64,000 nt of DNA from contig DATDDN010000048.1 in NCBI GenBank assembly GCA_036523795.1, positions 1 to 64,000 on the forward strand. Reading direction: 5' to 3'. The notes under the pieces were generated by a model. That model was not told the origin of the DNA and made no database searches. It was given only the letters and a program-made list of their open reading frames with translations. The position numbers and the translations under genes are program-made. The DNA comes from 39-52-133 sp036523795 (lineage in GTDB: Bacteria > Pseudomonadota > Gammaproteobacteria > Burkholderiales > Gallionellaceae). How positions within the stretch are numbered: the first letter of the stretch is position 1; the number at the start of each line of letters is the position of its first letter. Positions 18,721 through 26,961 of the stretch are shown in pieces.

Positions 18721-19359
18721 CTAATTGGCCGCTTGTGTAACGCGTACTTTGGTTAGCACCATTTTGGTGTTGAATTTCTTCTGGAATCGCTTCTGTGCGG
18801 CTTCATAATCCGTCTGAATTAGATTGATGGCCTTCAGATTGTAGAATTCGTCGCGCGTGAACCGTATGGTGCCCAAATAGATGGCGTCCGCCCCCTTGGG
18901 GATCTCGATTTTCATGCCCTTGACGATATGAAACAGCACCGTGGAGATGGAGCCGCCATTACCACCATTAAACGCGGTATAAAACCAGCCGCCATAAAGC
19001 TTGAAGGGTTCGGGTCGCTTCTGGGTAATATAGAAATCTTCCTCAGTTTGGACCACTGTCATATTTTCCCGATCAGCCATGTAGTTGGTGGTCTCGCCGA
19101 CATCCTCGTTCACCCTCAATACGAATTGCCGATAGAGATCGCCCGCACCAATTGTATTCTTCAAGGAAACATCTTCTTTCTGGATTTTCGGGTCGATTTC
19201 AATCCGGCCGACGATCACGACCTCCTTGCTCTTGTCTACTGCCGACAGACTGTCAATGGAAGTCCTGGGCATCACACAGCCACCCAGCATCAAGGCAAGG
19301 AAGATGCCCATCACGGCATTTCTCAAATTCTGATTCATGAGGTTGTTCCCTTCCGTCAT
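18721..19359 (-). CDS. Lipoprotein of unknown function (downstream partner)
   Basis: The 212-residue protein carries a lipoprotein signal (NAVMGIFLALMLGGC, lipobox LGGC). The mature part includes VVIVGRIEIDPKIQ, a FKLYGGWFYTAFNGGNGGS glycine-rich turn, IPKGADAIYLGTIRFTRDEF and a C-terminal amphipathic stretch with DYEAAQKRFQKKF. The start ATG at 19359 overlaps the stop of the upstream lipoprotein gene (ATGA), suggesting coupled translation; ATG 19338 is an alternative. The two proteins probably act together at the cell envelope. The function is unknown. Confidence 0.7.
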   Translation of the reverse strand: MTEGNNLMNQNLRNAVMGIFLALMLGGCVMPRTSIDSLSAVDKSKEVVIVGRIEIDPKIQKEDVSLKNTIGAGDLYRQFVLRVNEDVGETTNYMADRENMTVVQTEEDFYITQKRPEPFKLYGGWFYTAFNGGNGGSISTVLFHIVKGMKIEIPKGADAIYLGTIRFTRDEFYNLKAINLIQTDYEAAQKRFQKKFNTKMVLTKVRVTQAAN

Positions 19360-19961
19360 TTACTCTTTTTCAATTCCGCAATACGCGCCATTACCAGGCG
19401 GTCCCACTTGGTGTTCTGGGTTTTTTCATGCAGTTGCTGCAGGATTTCCAGTTCAGAAGGCTTGGATACCGGCGCGGATGCGTATTCGCTTACGGAAAAC
19501 AGACCTCCTTTTTTTGATTCGTAGACTTTGTAGGCACCCATGAAATAGATGCCTGGTTTGCCTGCACGGAGTTCTGTCAATTTGAATTCAGGATGGGTGG
19601 ACGTGTCCGGGAAGTGCCACCTCCAGTATGCGCTGGACAGTCCTCCCACGGGGCCACCAAGGCTTTCAATTGTATAGGAGCCTACCGGCAGGTTCTCCAG
19701 GTAGAAGAGGCCCTTCTTGTTCAATTTGACGTCATGAAATGGCTCATCCGTTCTAGGGAGCATTTGCCGTAACTGTCCCCAACGGAAATTGAATGGCGCT
19801 TCGCTGTCATCAAAATAGCCGTAGGCCAAGATGCTGTTGTCGACGGGCTCTTCTGCATCCCCGGTCTTTGTCCAATACAACAGGCAACCGCTTGTTGATA
19901 GCGTCAGGATTACTACGAGAAAATATTTCAATACGCGCGCAAACCGAATGTTCTCCAACAT
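19356..19961 (-). CDS. Lipoprotein of unknown function (upstream partner)
   Basis: The protein is 201 residues from ATG 19961 (MLENIRFARVLKYFLVV). A TTG at 19988 would add nine residues. It has a lipoprotein signal ending in lipobox TSGC. A beta-rich section includes ILAYGYFDDSEAPFNF and LFYLENLPVGSYTIESLGG, which resembles prealbumin-like regulatory folds found in small envelope proteins. A polar C-terminus (ELEILQQLHEKTQNTKWDR) is likely helical. It is translationally coupled to the next lipoprotein gene. No family name can be given with confidence. Confidence 0.7.
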   Translation of the reverse strand: MLENIRFARVLKYFLVVILTLSTSGCLLYWTKTGDAEEPVDNSILAYGYFDDSEAPFNFRWGQLRQMLPRTDEPFHDVKLNKKGLFYLENLPVGSYTIESLGGPVGGLSSAYWRWHFPDTSTHPEFKLTELRAGKPGIYFMGAYKVYESKKGGLFSVSEYASAPVSKPSELEILQQLHEKTQNTKWDRLVMARIAELKKSK

Positions 19962-20030
19962 CCCCTCCCATTTGTTTAGTTGCACCAATATCTGACTGAC
20001 TGTTAAGTCGCCTCTGATCTGGTGTGTCGT

Positions 20031-20090
20031 TCCCGCGCAGGCGGGAGCACAGTTGTTTCAACCACCTGTACCCGTCTGCGCGGGGGTGGT
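20031..20090. repeat. Pair of REP-like palindromes
   Basis: TCCCGC-GCAG-GCGGGA (20031-20046) is a 6-bp stem of the kind found in dispersed REP elements of proteobacteria; its translation would give the well-known SRLRGND pattern. A second hairpin, ACCACC...CCCGTCTGCGCGGG...GGTGGT (about 20061-20090), follows 15 bp later with the core in opposite orientation. Only one copy of the pair is in this window. Confidence 0.5.
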
Positions 20091-20248
20091 GACTCGATCA
20101 GCGGTTCCCTGGAAACACACGTTGGCTATACGGCAGGCATATTGTCATCAACTGCCGATATTGCGTGCTGCTGCCAATTTCAGAAGACGACTGGAAATCA
20201 TACCAACATTATGCTTTCGGGGACAGTACATGAATAGCCTGCATAGTC

Positions 20249-20269
20249 CGGTATGCAGTTTGCATACCG
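20249..20269. other. 21-nt palindrome
   Basis: CGGTATGCA-GTT-TGCATACCG has perfect 9-bp arms around a 3-nt centre. It could be an operator or a short hairpin, but there is no adjacent gene start and no T tract. Confidence 0.5.
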
Positions 20270-20494
20270 ATCCATTCAAGCGCTGTGGATTAATGGGATG
20301 TAGATTACCTGCACACGCACGCACCCACCCAACCCGGTCGCCACATCGTCCACGCATCAGGTTCAGCAAGCGGGACGGCAAACTCGCCGCTCTTCCTCGA
20401 CCCAGGACCCGGTGCCGCATCGGCTGTAAATCCCGGTCTCGGGAGGGTGAGCATGTAGCGATTTAACAGCTATGCCGTTTACGATCAAGGATGT

Positions 20495-22717
20495 CTAGGC
20501 TGTTCTCTGTTGCCGCTTCGCGCTCACCACGTTGGGCACCTGATGCAGCTGGGCAAGCAGGCGACTCAGCTGTTCGAGGTCGACCACTTCCACGGTGAAT
20601 TGCATGCGCGCCTGGTTGTGGGTGCTGTAGGTGTTGACGCGGGTGACGTTGACGCGCTCCTTGGCGAGCAGGTCGCTGATGTCGCGCAGCAGGCCCTGAC
20701 GGTCGTAGGCCAGCACTTCGATATCCACGGCAAAGTTGGCATGCTTGCCGCCCCCCCATTGCGCGCTGAGCAGACGGTCGCGCCGACTGTCGGGCAGGCG
20801 CGTCATCGCGGCGCAGTCCTGGCGGTGGATGGTGACGCCGTGCTCGCGCGTGATGTAGCCGACGATGGCGTCTGGCGGCGCGGGCTTGCAGCACTTGGCC
20901 ATCTTGGTCAGCAGGTTGCCGACGCCTTCGATCAGGATGCCGCCAGTTGCGCTTTGCTTGCTGCCGGCGCGTGCAGGCTGCGGCTTGATCTCGGGCTCGG
21001 GTTTGGCCGGCAGTTCATCCTGGATGGCCCCTGCGAGCTGGCGCGAGGTGAGATCGCCACGGCCGATGGCGGCAAGCAGGTCATCCAGTTTGTTGAAGTG
21101 CAGGCGTTGGGCGAGTTTTTCCTGGTTGATGGCAATGACGCCGAGGCGATGCAGTTCCTTGTCCAGCAGGTTACGGCCCTGGCTAGCGTTTTCGTCGAAG
21201 CTCTGCAGGCGGAACCAGTGGCGTACCTTGGCGCGCGAACGCGAGCTCTGCAGATAGCCCAGCGCCGGGTTGAGCCAGTCGCGGCTGGGCGAGCCCTGCT
21301 TGGCGGCGAGGATTTCCACGCGCTGGCCGTTCTGCAGCTTGTAGTTGAGGGGCACGATGTTGCCGTCCACCTTGGCGCCGCGCGTGCGGTGGCCAAGGTC
21401 GGTGTGCAGCAGGTAGGCGAAGTCCACCGGTGTTGCGCCTTTGGGCAGGTCTATCACCTTGCCTTGCGGGGTGAGCACGTAGACCTGGTCGTGGAAGAGT
21501 TCGCTCTTGAACTGCTCGACCAGGTCGCCCTTGTCGCTCAGCTCGTCCTTCCACGCCAGGATCTTGCGCAGCCACGCGATCTTCTCATCGAAGCGGGCGT
21601 CAGATTTGCTGCCTTCCTTGTAGCGCCAGTGCGCGGCCACGCCCAGCTCGGAGTGCTGGTGCATTTCCCAGGTGCGGATCTGCACCTCGAGAGCCAGGCC
21701 GCGCGGGCCGATGACGGCGGTGTGCAGGGAGCGGTAATCATTGCTCTTGGGCTTGGCGATGTAGTCGTCGAACTCGCTGGGGATGGGCTGCCACAGGTTG
21801 TGGATGACGCCCAGCGCGGCGTAGCAGTCCTTGATGTCGCCCACCAGGATGCGCACGGCGCGCACATCGTACAGCTCGCTGAAATCGAGGTGTTTGCGCT
21901 TCATCTTGTTGATGATGCTGTAGATGTGCTTGGGGCGGCCGGTGACTTCGCCCTTGATGCCGGCAGCGACCAGCTCCCCTTGCAGCTGTGCCACCACGTC
22001 GGTGATGTATTGCTCGCGGTCCACGCGGCGTTCGTCCAGCAGCCTGGCCACCTTCTTGTACAGCGCGGGCTCCAGGTAGCGCAGGGACAGGTCTTCCATT
22101 TCCCACTTCAGCTGCCACACACCCAGACGGTTGGCCAGGGGTGCGAAGATGCCCTGCGTTTCGCGCGCGATCTGCTGCTGCACCTCATCAGGGGCGCCGC
22201 CGAGGGTGCGCAGGGTCTGCGTGCGCTCTGCCAGCTTGATCAGCACCACACGTATGTCCTGCACCATCGCGAGCAGCATCTTGCGCAGGCTTTCGGTCTG
22301 CTGGGCGGCATCAGCCTTCTTGCCTTCCTTGTGCTGCTGGGTGTGCATTTCGCTGAACTGGCGGATCTGCTCCATGCGCGAGATGCCTTCCACCAGCTCG
22401 CGCACGTTGGTGCCAAAGCGCTCTCCCAGCAACTCGACCCAGTCTTCGCGGCAGGCCGGCACGGCGTGCAGCACCGCGGCGGCCAGCGTCTCATGGTCCA
22501 TGTTCATGCCGGCCAGGATGGAGGCGGCACCCATGGCATGCTGCAGCAGCGGCGTGCCGGTGAGCTCGGCCCTGCCTTCATACAGCGGCGCGGCCAGCGC
22601 GCACGCCTGCTCGAGCACGGCCAGTTCGGCCGCGGCAAAGTGCGGTGCCAGCGTGGCCAGCCACTGCTCGACGCTCTCGGCACCTGCGCCGGAAATTGTG
22701 TGGGTGACGGAAACCAT
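20495..22717 (-). CDS. relA: GTP pyrophosphokinase (ppGpp synthetase I)
   Basis: The 740-residue protein has the long RelA/SpoT layout: pseudo-hydrolase domain (residues about 30-180), synthetase (about 230-370), TGS (VYVLTPQGKVIDLPKGATPVDF), helical and zinc-finger region, and C-terminal ACT (YDRQGLLRDISDLLAKERVNVT). The hydrolase HD motif is replaced by HAV in AAAVLHAVPA, and the synthetase has EFDD rather than RxKD, both features of monofunctional RelA. It makes (p)ppGpp on stalled ribosomes. A separate SpoT must exist elsewhere to degrade it. The gene stands alone, convergent with nothing and 138 bp upstream of the metX leader on the opposite strand. Confidence 0.95.
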   Translation of the reverse strand: MVSVTHTISGAGAESVEQWLATLAPHFAAAELAVLEQACALAAPLYEGRAELTGTPLLQHAMGAASILAGMNMDHETLAAAVLHAVPACREDWVELLGERFGTNVRELVEGISRMEQIRQFSEMHTQQHKEGKKADAAQQTESLRKMLLAMVQDIRVVLIKLAERTQTLRTLGGAPDEVQQQIARETQGIFAPLANRLGVWQLKWEMEDLSLRYLEPALYKKVARLLDERRVDREQYITDVVAQLQGELVAAGIKGEVTGRPKHIYSIINKMKRKHLDFSELYDVRAVRILVGDIKDCYAALGVIHNLWQPIPSEFDDYIAKPKSNDYRSLHTAVIGPRGLALEVQIRTWEMHQHSELGVAAHWRYKEGSKSDARFDEKIAWLRKILAWKDELSDKGDLVEQFKSELFHDQVYVLTPQGKVIDLPKGATPVDFAYLLHTDLGHRTRGAKVDGNIVPLNYKLQNGQRVEILAAKQGSPSRDWLNPALGYLQSSRSRAKVRHWFRLQSFDENASQGRNLLDKELHRLGVIAINQEKLAQRLHFNKLDDLLAAIGRGDLTSRQLAGAIQDELPAKPEPEIKPQPARAGSKQSATGGILIEGVGNLLTKMAKCCKPAPPDAIVGYITREHGVTIHRQDCAAMTRLPDSRRDRLLSAQWGGGKHANFAVDIEVLAYDRQGLLRDISDLLAKERVNVTRVNTYSTHNQARMQFTVEVVDLEQLSRLLAQLHQVPNVVSAKRQQRTA

Positions 22718-22854
22718 GCGGCATTATGGCATCACACGCGGTATCAATTCACCCGAATTCCTGGGACGCAGCCATGGTTGCATGCATGGCCAAAGCCACA
22801 CTGCAAAGCAGCCCCTCCATTGACAGGCCCGCCCAAAACACGGACACTTAGCCC

Positions 22855-22906
22855 TGTGCCGATTTGAGCTCAGCTTGCGGGGCACGTTAAATATTCCAGC
22901 TAAAGC
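22855..22906 (+). promoter_or_regulatory. SAM-II riboswitch aptamer upstream of metX
   Basis: Stem GTGCC/GGCAC (22856-22860 and 22881-22885) encloses the loop GATTTGAGCTCAGCTTGCG, followed by CGTTAAATATTCCAGCTAAA. This is the SAM-II arrangement: GAUUU and CUUGC in the loop, GUUAAA and GCUAAA after the stem. The loop AGCU (22867-22870) can pair with AGCU (22898-22901) to form the pseudoknot. SAM-II aptamers bind S-adenosylmethionine and are known upstream of metA, metX and metC. Placement directly before metX fits feedback by the pathway product. Confidence 0.85.
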
Positions 22907-22913
22907 GAAACGA

Positions 22914-22950
22914 CCCGCTCTAGCCACCAAGCTGCGCGGGTTTTGTTTTT
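22914..22950 (+). terminator. Attenuator terminator of the metX riboswitch
   Basis: CCCGC (22914-22918) pairs with GCGGG (22936-22940), with AGC/GCT pairing inside the loop, followed by TTTTGTTTTT (22941-22950), only 8 nt before the metX ATG. The aptamer segment GCGGG (22877-22881) could pair with the same CCCGC, giving an antiterminator when SAM is absent. Confidence 0.8.
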
Positions 22951-22958
22951 GGAACGCA

Positions 22959-24089
22959 ATGGACCACTCTGTCGGCATAGTAGAAGCGCAACGCGCAACC
23001 TTTGATGCACCGCTCACCTTCAAGAGCGGAGCGGTGTTGCCGCGTTATGAGCTGGTTTATGAAACCTACGGCAAGCTGAATGCCGCGCGCTCCAACGCCA
23101 TTCTCATCTGCCATGCCCTTTCCGGCCACCACCACATGGCTGGCCGCTATGCCGACAATCCCAAGAACGTGGGCTGGTGGGACAACATGATCGGCCCCGG
23201 CAAGCCGATCGACACCAACAAGTTCTTCGTGATCGGCCTGAACAACCTGGGCGGCTGCCATGGCTCCACCGGCCCATCCAGCATCAATCCCGTCACCGGC
23301 AAGCCGTTTGGTTCCAGCTTTCCGGTGGTGACGGTGGAAGACTGGGTGGAGTCGCAGGCGCGCCTGGCCGATCATCTCGGCATCACACAGTTTGCGGCGG
23401 TGATTGGCGGCAGCCTCGGCGGCATGCAGGCGATGCAGTGGGCGCTGTCGTACCCGGAGCGCACGCGCCACGTGCTGGCGATTGCCACCGCACCGCATCT
23501 CACCGCACAGAACATCGCCTTCAACGACGTGGCGCGCAGCGCCATCCTGACCGATCCGGATTTCCACGGCGGCGATTTCTACGAACACGGCGTGGTGCCC
23601 ACACGCGGCCTGCGCCAGGCGCGCATGCTGGGGCACATCACCTATCTTTCCGATGATGCGATGGCGGACAAGTTCGGCCGCGAGCTGCGCCACGGCAAGC
23701 TGAATTACGGTTATGAAATCGAGTTCCAGATCGAGTCCTACCTGCGCTACCAGGGCGACAAGTTCGCGGCGTATTTCGATGCCAACACTTATCTGCTGAT
23801 GACCAAGGCGCTGGACTATTTCGACCCCGCCCGCAATTTCGAGGGCAACCTCAACCGTGCATTTGCCGCGGCGCAGGCGAAATTCCTGGTGGTGTCGTTC
23901 ACCACCGACTGGCGCTTCTCGCCGGAACGCTCGCTCGAGATCGTGCGCGCGCTGCTGCACAACAAGCGCGATGTGAGCTACGCCGAGATCACCTCGCAGC
24001 ACGGCCACGACTCCTTCCTGATGGAAGACGAACGCTACTTCGCGGTGATGCGCAATTATCTCGACAACATCGCGGGGGAGTGCGCATGA
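22959..24089 (+). CDS. metX: Homoserine O-acyltransferase
   Basis: The 376-residue alpha/beta-hydrolase acylates homoserine, the committed step to methionine. Visible features are ICHALSGHHHMAGR, the nucleophile elbow GGSLGGMQAMQWAL, the acid in FTTDWRFSPERS and the histidine in SQHGHDSFLME. Sequence alone does not decide acetyl- versus succinyl-CoA; many proteobacterial MetX proteins next to metW use succinyl-CoA. The ATG at 22959 begins MDHSVGIVEAQ; the longer open frame upstream runs through the riboswitch and terminator and is not translated. The gene overlaps metW by 4 bp. Confidence 0.95.
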   Translation: MDHSVGIVEAQRATFDAPLTFKSGAVLPRYELVYETYGKLNAARSNAILICHALSGHHHMAGRYADNPKNVGWWDNMIGPGKPIDTNKFFVIGLNNLGGCHGSTGPSSINPVTGKPFGSSFPVVTVEDWVESQARLADHLGITQFAAVIGGSLGGMQAMQWALSYPERTRHVLAIATAPHLTAQNIAFNDVARSAILTDPDFHGGDFYEHGVVPTRGLRQARMLGHITYLSDDAMADKFGRELRHGKLNYGYEIEFQIESYLRYQGDKFAAYFDANTYLLMTKALDYFDPARNFEGNLNRAFAAAQAKFLVVSFTTDWRFSPERSLEIVRALLHNKRDVSYAEITSQHGHDSFLMEDERYFAVMRNYLDNIAGECA

Positions 24090-24697
24090 GCATCGACTAC
24101 GCACAGCTCAGCCGGCTGCGCCCCGACTTCGCCGCCATTGCGGCGTGGATACCGCAGGGCTCTTCGGTGCTGGATCTCGGCTGCGGCGACGGCAGCCTGC
24201 TGCGCTATTTGCGCGAAACACGCGGTGTGCGCGGCTACGGCGTGGAGATCAGCGACGCCAACATCGCCACCTGCATCGCCAACAACGTGAACGTGATCCA
24301 GAACGACCTCGATGCCGGCCTGGCCGATTTCGAGAGCAGCTCGTTCGACTTCGTGATCCTGTCGCAGACGCTGCAGGCCACGCGCCATACGGAAGCGCTG
24401 ATGAAGGAGATCGTGCGTGTGGGGCGCGAAGGCATCGTCAGCTTCCCCAATTTCGGCTACTGGAAGAACCGCCTGCAGATTCTTGGCGGCCGCATGCCGG
24501 TGTCGCGCGAGCTGCCCTATCAGTGGTACGACACACCCAATGTGCATCTGTGTACGCTGAACGATTTCGAACAGTTCTGTGCGCGCTACCAGATGCGCAT
24601 CCTCGGCCGCCACGTGATGAGCAACGGCCATGACGTGCAGCTGCTGCCCAACCTGCTGGGCAGCACGGCGGTATATCGCTTCCGGCAGGATGTCTGA
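24086..24697 (+). CDS. metW: Methionine biosynthesis protein MetW
   Basis: The 203-residue protein is a class I SAM-dependent methyltransferase-like fold with SSVLDLGCGDGSLLRYL as motif I and the family-specific SNGHDVQLLPNLLGS at the end. MetW accompanies MetX in proteobacteria, and the two act together in homoserine acylation. The ATG at 24086 overlaps the metX stop (ATGA) and has GGGGGAG upstream, so it is preferred over GTG 24080. Both genes share the riboswitch control. Confidence 0.93.
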   Translation: MSIDYAQLSRLRPDFAAIAAWIPQGSSVLDLGCGDGSLLRYLRETRGVRGYGVEISDANIATCIANNVNVIQNDLDAGLADFESSSFDFVILSQTLQATRHTEALMKEIVRVGREGIVSFPNFGYWKNRLQILGGRMPVSRELPYQWYDTPNVHLCTLNDFEQFCARYQMRILGRHVMSNGHDVQLLPNLLGSTAVYRFRQDV

Positions 24698-24715
24698 GAA
24701 TGCTGAAGACCTTGT

Positions 24716-24847
24716 TCACCACCAAGACACCGAGACACCAAGAGCAAGCAGACAGTAACATTTCACCACGCCGCCTCTTCACAGGCATTGCATCCTGGCA
24801 TTTGCATGAAGCGCGCTCTTGCCTGTGCCCCTGGGTCTGTGTGGTGG
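24716..24847. repeat. Imperfect inverted repeat, possible small mobile element
   Basis: The left arm (24716-24745) contains CACCACCAAGACACC and ends CCAAGAGC. The right arm (24815-24847) starts GCTCTTGCCTGTG and ends TGTGTGGTGG. They are roughly reverse complements of each other around a 69-bp centre. Sequences of this ACCAAGACACC type recur as dispersed repeats in many bacterial genomes. No open frame lies inside. The element sits between metW and ampG. Confidence 0.4.
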
Positions 24848-24858
24848 AAGATATTTAG

Positions 24859-26202
24859 ATGACCATCTGGCAGCAGCTCTTCACCCGCCGCATGGCGATC
24901 TGCATCTTCACCGGCTTTGCCTCGGGGTTGCCGCTGTATCTGCTGCTCAACCTCGTGCCCGCCTGGCTGCGCACCGAAGGCGTGGACATCAAGACCATCG
25001 GCCTGTTTGCGCTGATCCAGTTTCCCTATACCTGGAAGTTCGTGTGGTCGCCGCTGCTCGACCGCTTTGTGTTGCCGTTGCTGGGGCGCCGGCGCGGCTG
25101 GATGCTGCTTACGCAGATTTGTTTACTAGTTGCTATCATCTGTTACGGCTTCGTTTCCACCAGCGGTTTACTCCCACCTAACGTAACTTGGGAACCATTA
25201 TTTTTGGGCCTTAAGTATCCTGTCTTTGAGTGGCAGTCTGTCGTTGCTTTCCTTACCCACCCTATTACCGTCATCAGCTTCTTGCTGGCCTTTCTCTCCG
25301 CCACGCAGGACATCGCGCTGGATGCCTATCGCCGCGAGCTGCTGGCAGACCATGAGCTGGGGCTGGGCAACTCGGTGCATGTGAATGCCTATCGCATTGC
25401 CGGGCTGGTGCCAGGCTCGCTTTCGCTGATCCTCGCCGACCATCTGCCGTGGGCCACGGTGTTCCTCATCACCTCGCTGTTCATGTTGCCCGGTATCGCC
25501 ATGACGCTGCTGGTAAGCGAGCCACACCGCGCCTCGCCACCCAGAACGCTGCGCGAGGCGGTGGTCGAGCCCTTCCATGAATTCATCACGCGCGAAGGCT
25601 TGCAGAGCGCGCTGCTGATCCTGGCCTTCCTGTTCTTCTACAAGCTGGGCGACAGCCTGTGTACCGCGTTGGCCACGCCGTTCTATCTGGACATGGGCTA
25701 CAGCATGACTGACATCGGCGGTATCGCGAAAATTGTCGGGTTTTGGTCCCAGGTAATTGGCGGACTGCTGGGCGGCATCTGGATGTTGAAGATCGGCATC
25801 AACCGCGCACTGTGGCTGTTTGGGGTAGTGCAGATCATAGCCATCGTCGGCTTTGCCTGGCTCGCCACCAAGGGCCATCAGGACAGCATAGGTGCGGTGG
25901 AGCGCGTAAATCTGGCCTGGGTGATTGGGCTGGAAGCTTTCGGCGTGGGCGTGGGCACGGCGGCCTTTGTCGCCTTCATAGCACGCAGCACGCACCCCGC
26001 CTATACCGCCACGCAGTTCGCCCTGTTCACCAGCCTTGCCGCCGTGCCGCGCACCTTCGTCAACGCAACCTCCGGCTGGCTGGTGGAGGGGATGGGCTGG
26101 ACCAGTTTTTTTGTGCTTTGCGTGGTACTGGCGTTGCCTGGGATGCTGCTGTTGCTCAAGGTAGCGCCGTGGCATGCAGGTACGTCTGCGCAACAGGAGT
26201 GA
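24859..26202 (+). CDS. ampG: AmpG-family muropeptide MFS permease
   Basis: The 447-residue protein is an MFS transporter with about 12 to 14 membrane helices. The start MTIWQQLFTRRMAICIFTGFASGLPLYLL and the motifs FPYTWKFVWSPLLDRF, SATQDIALDAYRRELL and LGDSLCTALATPFYLDMGYS are typical of AmpG, which imports GlcNAc-anhydroMurNAc peptides from the periplasm for cell-wall recycling. No ampC or ampR is nearby, so a link to beta-lactamase induction cannot be claimed. The small gene after it starts 3 bp past the stop. Confidence 0.92.
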   Translation: MTIWQQLFTRRMAICIFTGFASGLPLYLLLNLVPAWLRTEGVDIKTIGLFALIQFPYTWKFVWSPLLDRFVLPLLGRRRGWMLLTQICLLVAIICYGFVSTSGLLPPNVTWEPLFLGLKYPVFEWQSVVAFLTHPITVISFLLAFLSATQDIALDAYRRELLADHELGLGNSVHVNAYRIAGLVPGSLSLILADHLPWATVFLITSLFMLPGIAMTLLVSEPHRASPPRTLREAVVEPFHEFITREGLQSALLILAFLFFYKLGDSLCTALATPFYLDMGYSMTDIGGIAKIVGFWSQVIGGLLGGIWMLKIGINRALWLFGVVQIIAIVGFAWLATKGHQDSIGAVERVNLAWVIGLEAFGVGVGTAAFVAFIARSTHPAYTATQFALFTSLAAVPRTFVNATSGWLVEGMGWTSFFVLCVVLALPGMLLLLKVAPWHAGTSAQQE

Positions 26203-26205
26203 TAC

Positions 26206-26469
26206 ATGGATGAACGTAGCCTGAAACGATTATTGATTACCCTGGCGGTGGCGATTGGCATCATCCTGCTCGCCAAATTCATGCTGACGCGAACCTATAC
26301 AAATCTGAACAAGGCGGCTGCCGCCAGGCAACAGGCAGCAGCGCAACAACGGGCTGTGGCATCCCCGTTATCTGAGGCCCCGGCCATCGCGTTGCCTGCC
26401 TCGTCCCCTGACAATTCGACTATCGAGATTGCGCCTGCAAGCGCAGCTGTGGAAGGTTCCGGGCGCTAA
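26206..26469 (+). CDS. Small single-pass membrane protein, unknown
   Basis: The 87-residue protein has one N-terminal membrane helix (LLITLAVAIGIILLAKFML) and then a low-complexity Ala/Gln/Pro region of about 50 residues that likely lies in the periplasm. It begins 3 bp after ampG with AGGAG upstream, so it is probably translated from the same message. No family is recognised. It could be a small envelope protein or an AmpG partner, but this is only context. Confidence 0.6.
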   Translation: MDERSLKRLLITLAVAIGIILLAKFMLTRTYTNLNKAAAARQQAAAQQRAVASPLSEAPAIALPASSPDNSTIEIAPASAAVEGSGR

Positions 26470-26589
26470 GCTGTTGCAGCACTGTTTGACGGCCTACCCT
26501 GCAGACTATGCAGGCTCTGAAATTGATTCCACCGATCGCCACTAGCGTGCATGGTGTCCAAGCTTCTGCAGGGCAATGTTCCTGCTGCA

Positions 26590-26955
26590 TCAGACTTTAA
26601 AAACGAGATGCTTGTACAGGTAAAAGCTTATTGCAGTCTGGCATGCGGTCGCCAATGTCACAGCCATCACCGGTGGCAAGCCGTTCTGCACGAGTATGAG
26701 ATAGATTAGATAGTTCACCATCGCCATGGTAATTGCGGCAATGGCATAGCGCAGTGCCTCACTGGCTGAGCGAGTTGCCTTGACGCGGTAGGTGAAATAG
26801 CGGTTGGCCAACCAGGTAAATGTCATGGCAAGCACAATCGCTGGGACCCGAGCTACCCACGGTGGGATGCCTTGCCTTACCAGCAGGTAGGTCAGGCTTG
26901 CATCAATCACAAACCCCAAGCCCCCTATCAGCAAGAATCGCAGGAACATGTGCAT
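26590..26955 (-). CDS. GtrA-family membrane protein
   Basis: The 121-residue protein has four membrane helices and the GtrA pattern: FLRFLLIGGLGFVIDASLTYLLV, TWLANRYFTYRV, and a C-terminal SFYLYKHLVF. GtrA-like proteins are thought to flip or carry polyprenyl-phosphate-linked sugars. It is the last gene of a three-gene set with a GT2 glycosyltransferase and a GT-C type transferase, which fits decoration of a surface glycan. Confidence 0.88.
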   Translation of the reverse strand: MHMFLRFLLIGGLGFVIDASLTYLLVRQGIPPWVARVPAIVLAMTFTWLANRYFTYRVKATRSASEALRYAIAAITMAMVNYLIYLILVQNGLPPVMAVTLATACQTAISFYLYKHLVFKV

Positions 26956-26961
26956 CTTTTC

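Larger units (their letters stand above)
19989..20494. other. Gene-free stretch with hairpins
   Basis: No open frame here has a convincing start, ribosome site or recognisable product. The interval contains two REP-like hairpins (20031-20090), a 21-nt palindrome (20249-20269), a TTTCGGGGACAG motif (20215-20226) related to the one at 17160, and otherwise unremarkable sequence. It lies between the lipoprotein pair (transcribed away) and the end of relA, so it could hold the promoter of the lipoprotein pair near its left end. Confidence 0.6.

Noticed and set aside
15256..20494. The accessory stretch as a defence island, prophage or integrative element.
   Set aside because: No integrase, transposase, nuclease, methylase, helicase or phage structural gene is present, and there is no tRNA or attachment repeat at its edges.
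20510..22867. A 785-codon open frame opposite relA, and similar long frames opposite ptsI (13513-15192), comM (2684-3853) and fbp (32343-33395).
   Set aside because: They mirror strongly conserved genes, have low-complexity His/Gln/Arg/Leu-rich products, no ribosome sites, and are the usual result of GC-rich third positions.
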